Below are positions 24,816-24,927 of a stretch of DNA of 24,927 nucleotides, one piece after another. Position 1 is the first letter of the stretch. Every line of letters starts with the position of its first letter. The position numbers were made by a program, and so were the translations under genes. Below the pieces are notes generated by a model. It ran no database searches and was not told the DNA's origin. It saw only the letters and a list, made by a program, of their open reading frames with translations. Source of the DNA: Paraclostridium tenue (GTDB lineage: Bacteria; Bacillota; Clostridia; Peptostreptococcales; Peptostreptococcaceae); contig NZ_BAAACP010000024.1 of NCBI RefSeq assembly GCF_039521565.1, positions 1-24,927 of the forward strand, given 5' to 3'.

Positions 24816-24927
<112 letters not shown>

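Overview
The window looks like a chromosomal segment of a low-GC, anaerobic Gram-positive bacterium of the class Clostridia. Family Peptostreptococcaceae (relatives of Clostridioides, Paeniclostridium or Romboutsia) is the best guess, judged from the strong A/T bias, AGGAGG-type ribosome binding sites, the clostridial style of the rRNA leader and the gene order. I cannot name the species. Every gene, both riboswitches and both rRNA fragments are on the minus strand, so transcription runs from high to low coordinates. The two ends lie inside rRNA genes: the 3' part of a 5S gene at the right edge and the first ~50 nt of a 16S gene at the left edge. The cluster therefore sits between two co-oriented rRNA operons.

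Read in the direction of transcription, the layout is: 5S rRNA end; a probable promoter; cobalamin riboswitch 1 with a terminator; cobT-cobU-cobS-cobC (nucleotide loop assembly, 24416-21406); cobalamin riboswitch 2 with a terminator; then a tightly packed 20-gene run, cobQ(cbiP)-cbiA-cbiB-cobD-pduX-like-cbiC-cbiD-cbiE-cbiT-cbiF-cbiG-cbiH-cbiJ-cbiK-cbiL-hemA-hemC-cobA/hemD-hemB-hemL (20983-1538). That run ends at a strong intrinsic terminator near 1500. Two genes follow: a small HExxH putative metallopeptidase and a precorrin-2 dehydrogenase (Met8/SirC type). Last come the promoter, boxA and start of the next rRNA operon.

Together the genes encode almost the whole anaerobic (early cobalt insertion) route to a complete cobamide. 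HemA, HemL, HemB, HemC and the CobA-HemD fusion take glutamyl-tRNA to uroporphyrinogen III and precorrin-2. The SirC-type dehydrogenase makes sirohydrochlorin, and CbiK inserts cobalt. CbiL, H, F, G, D, J, E, T and C build cobyrinic acid, and CbiA and CbiP amidate it. The PduX-like kinase and CobD make the aminopropanol-phosphate arm that CbiB attaches. CobU, CobT, CobS and CobC add the lower ligand. Not in the window are a corrinoid adenosyltransferase, a cobalt transporter, benzimidazole synthesis genes (bluB, bza) and any heme-specific gene (hemE, hemH and so on). The tetrapyrrole trunk here is therefore wired to B12 and siroheme rather than heme.

Most of the window is well-understood metabolism. 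The points most worth following up are the two serial riboswitches with no obvious terminator or promoter between the two gene blocks, the placement of the common tetrapyrrole trunk under B12 control, the isolation of the precorrin-2 dehydrogenase beyond the terminator, and the uncharacterised HExxH protein next to it.
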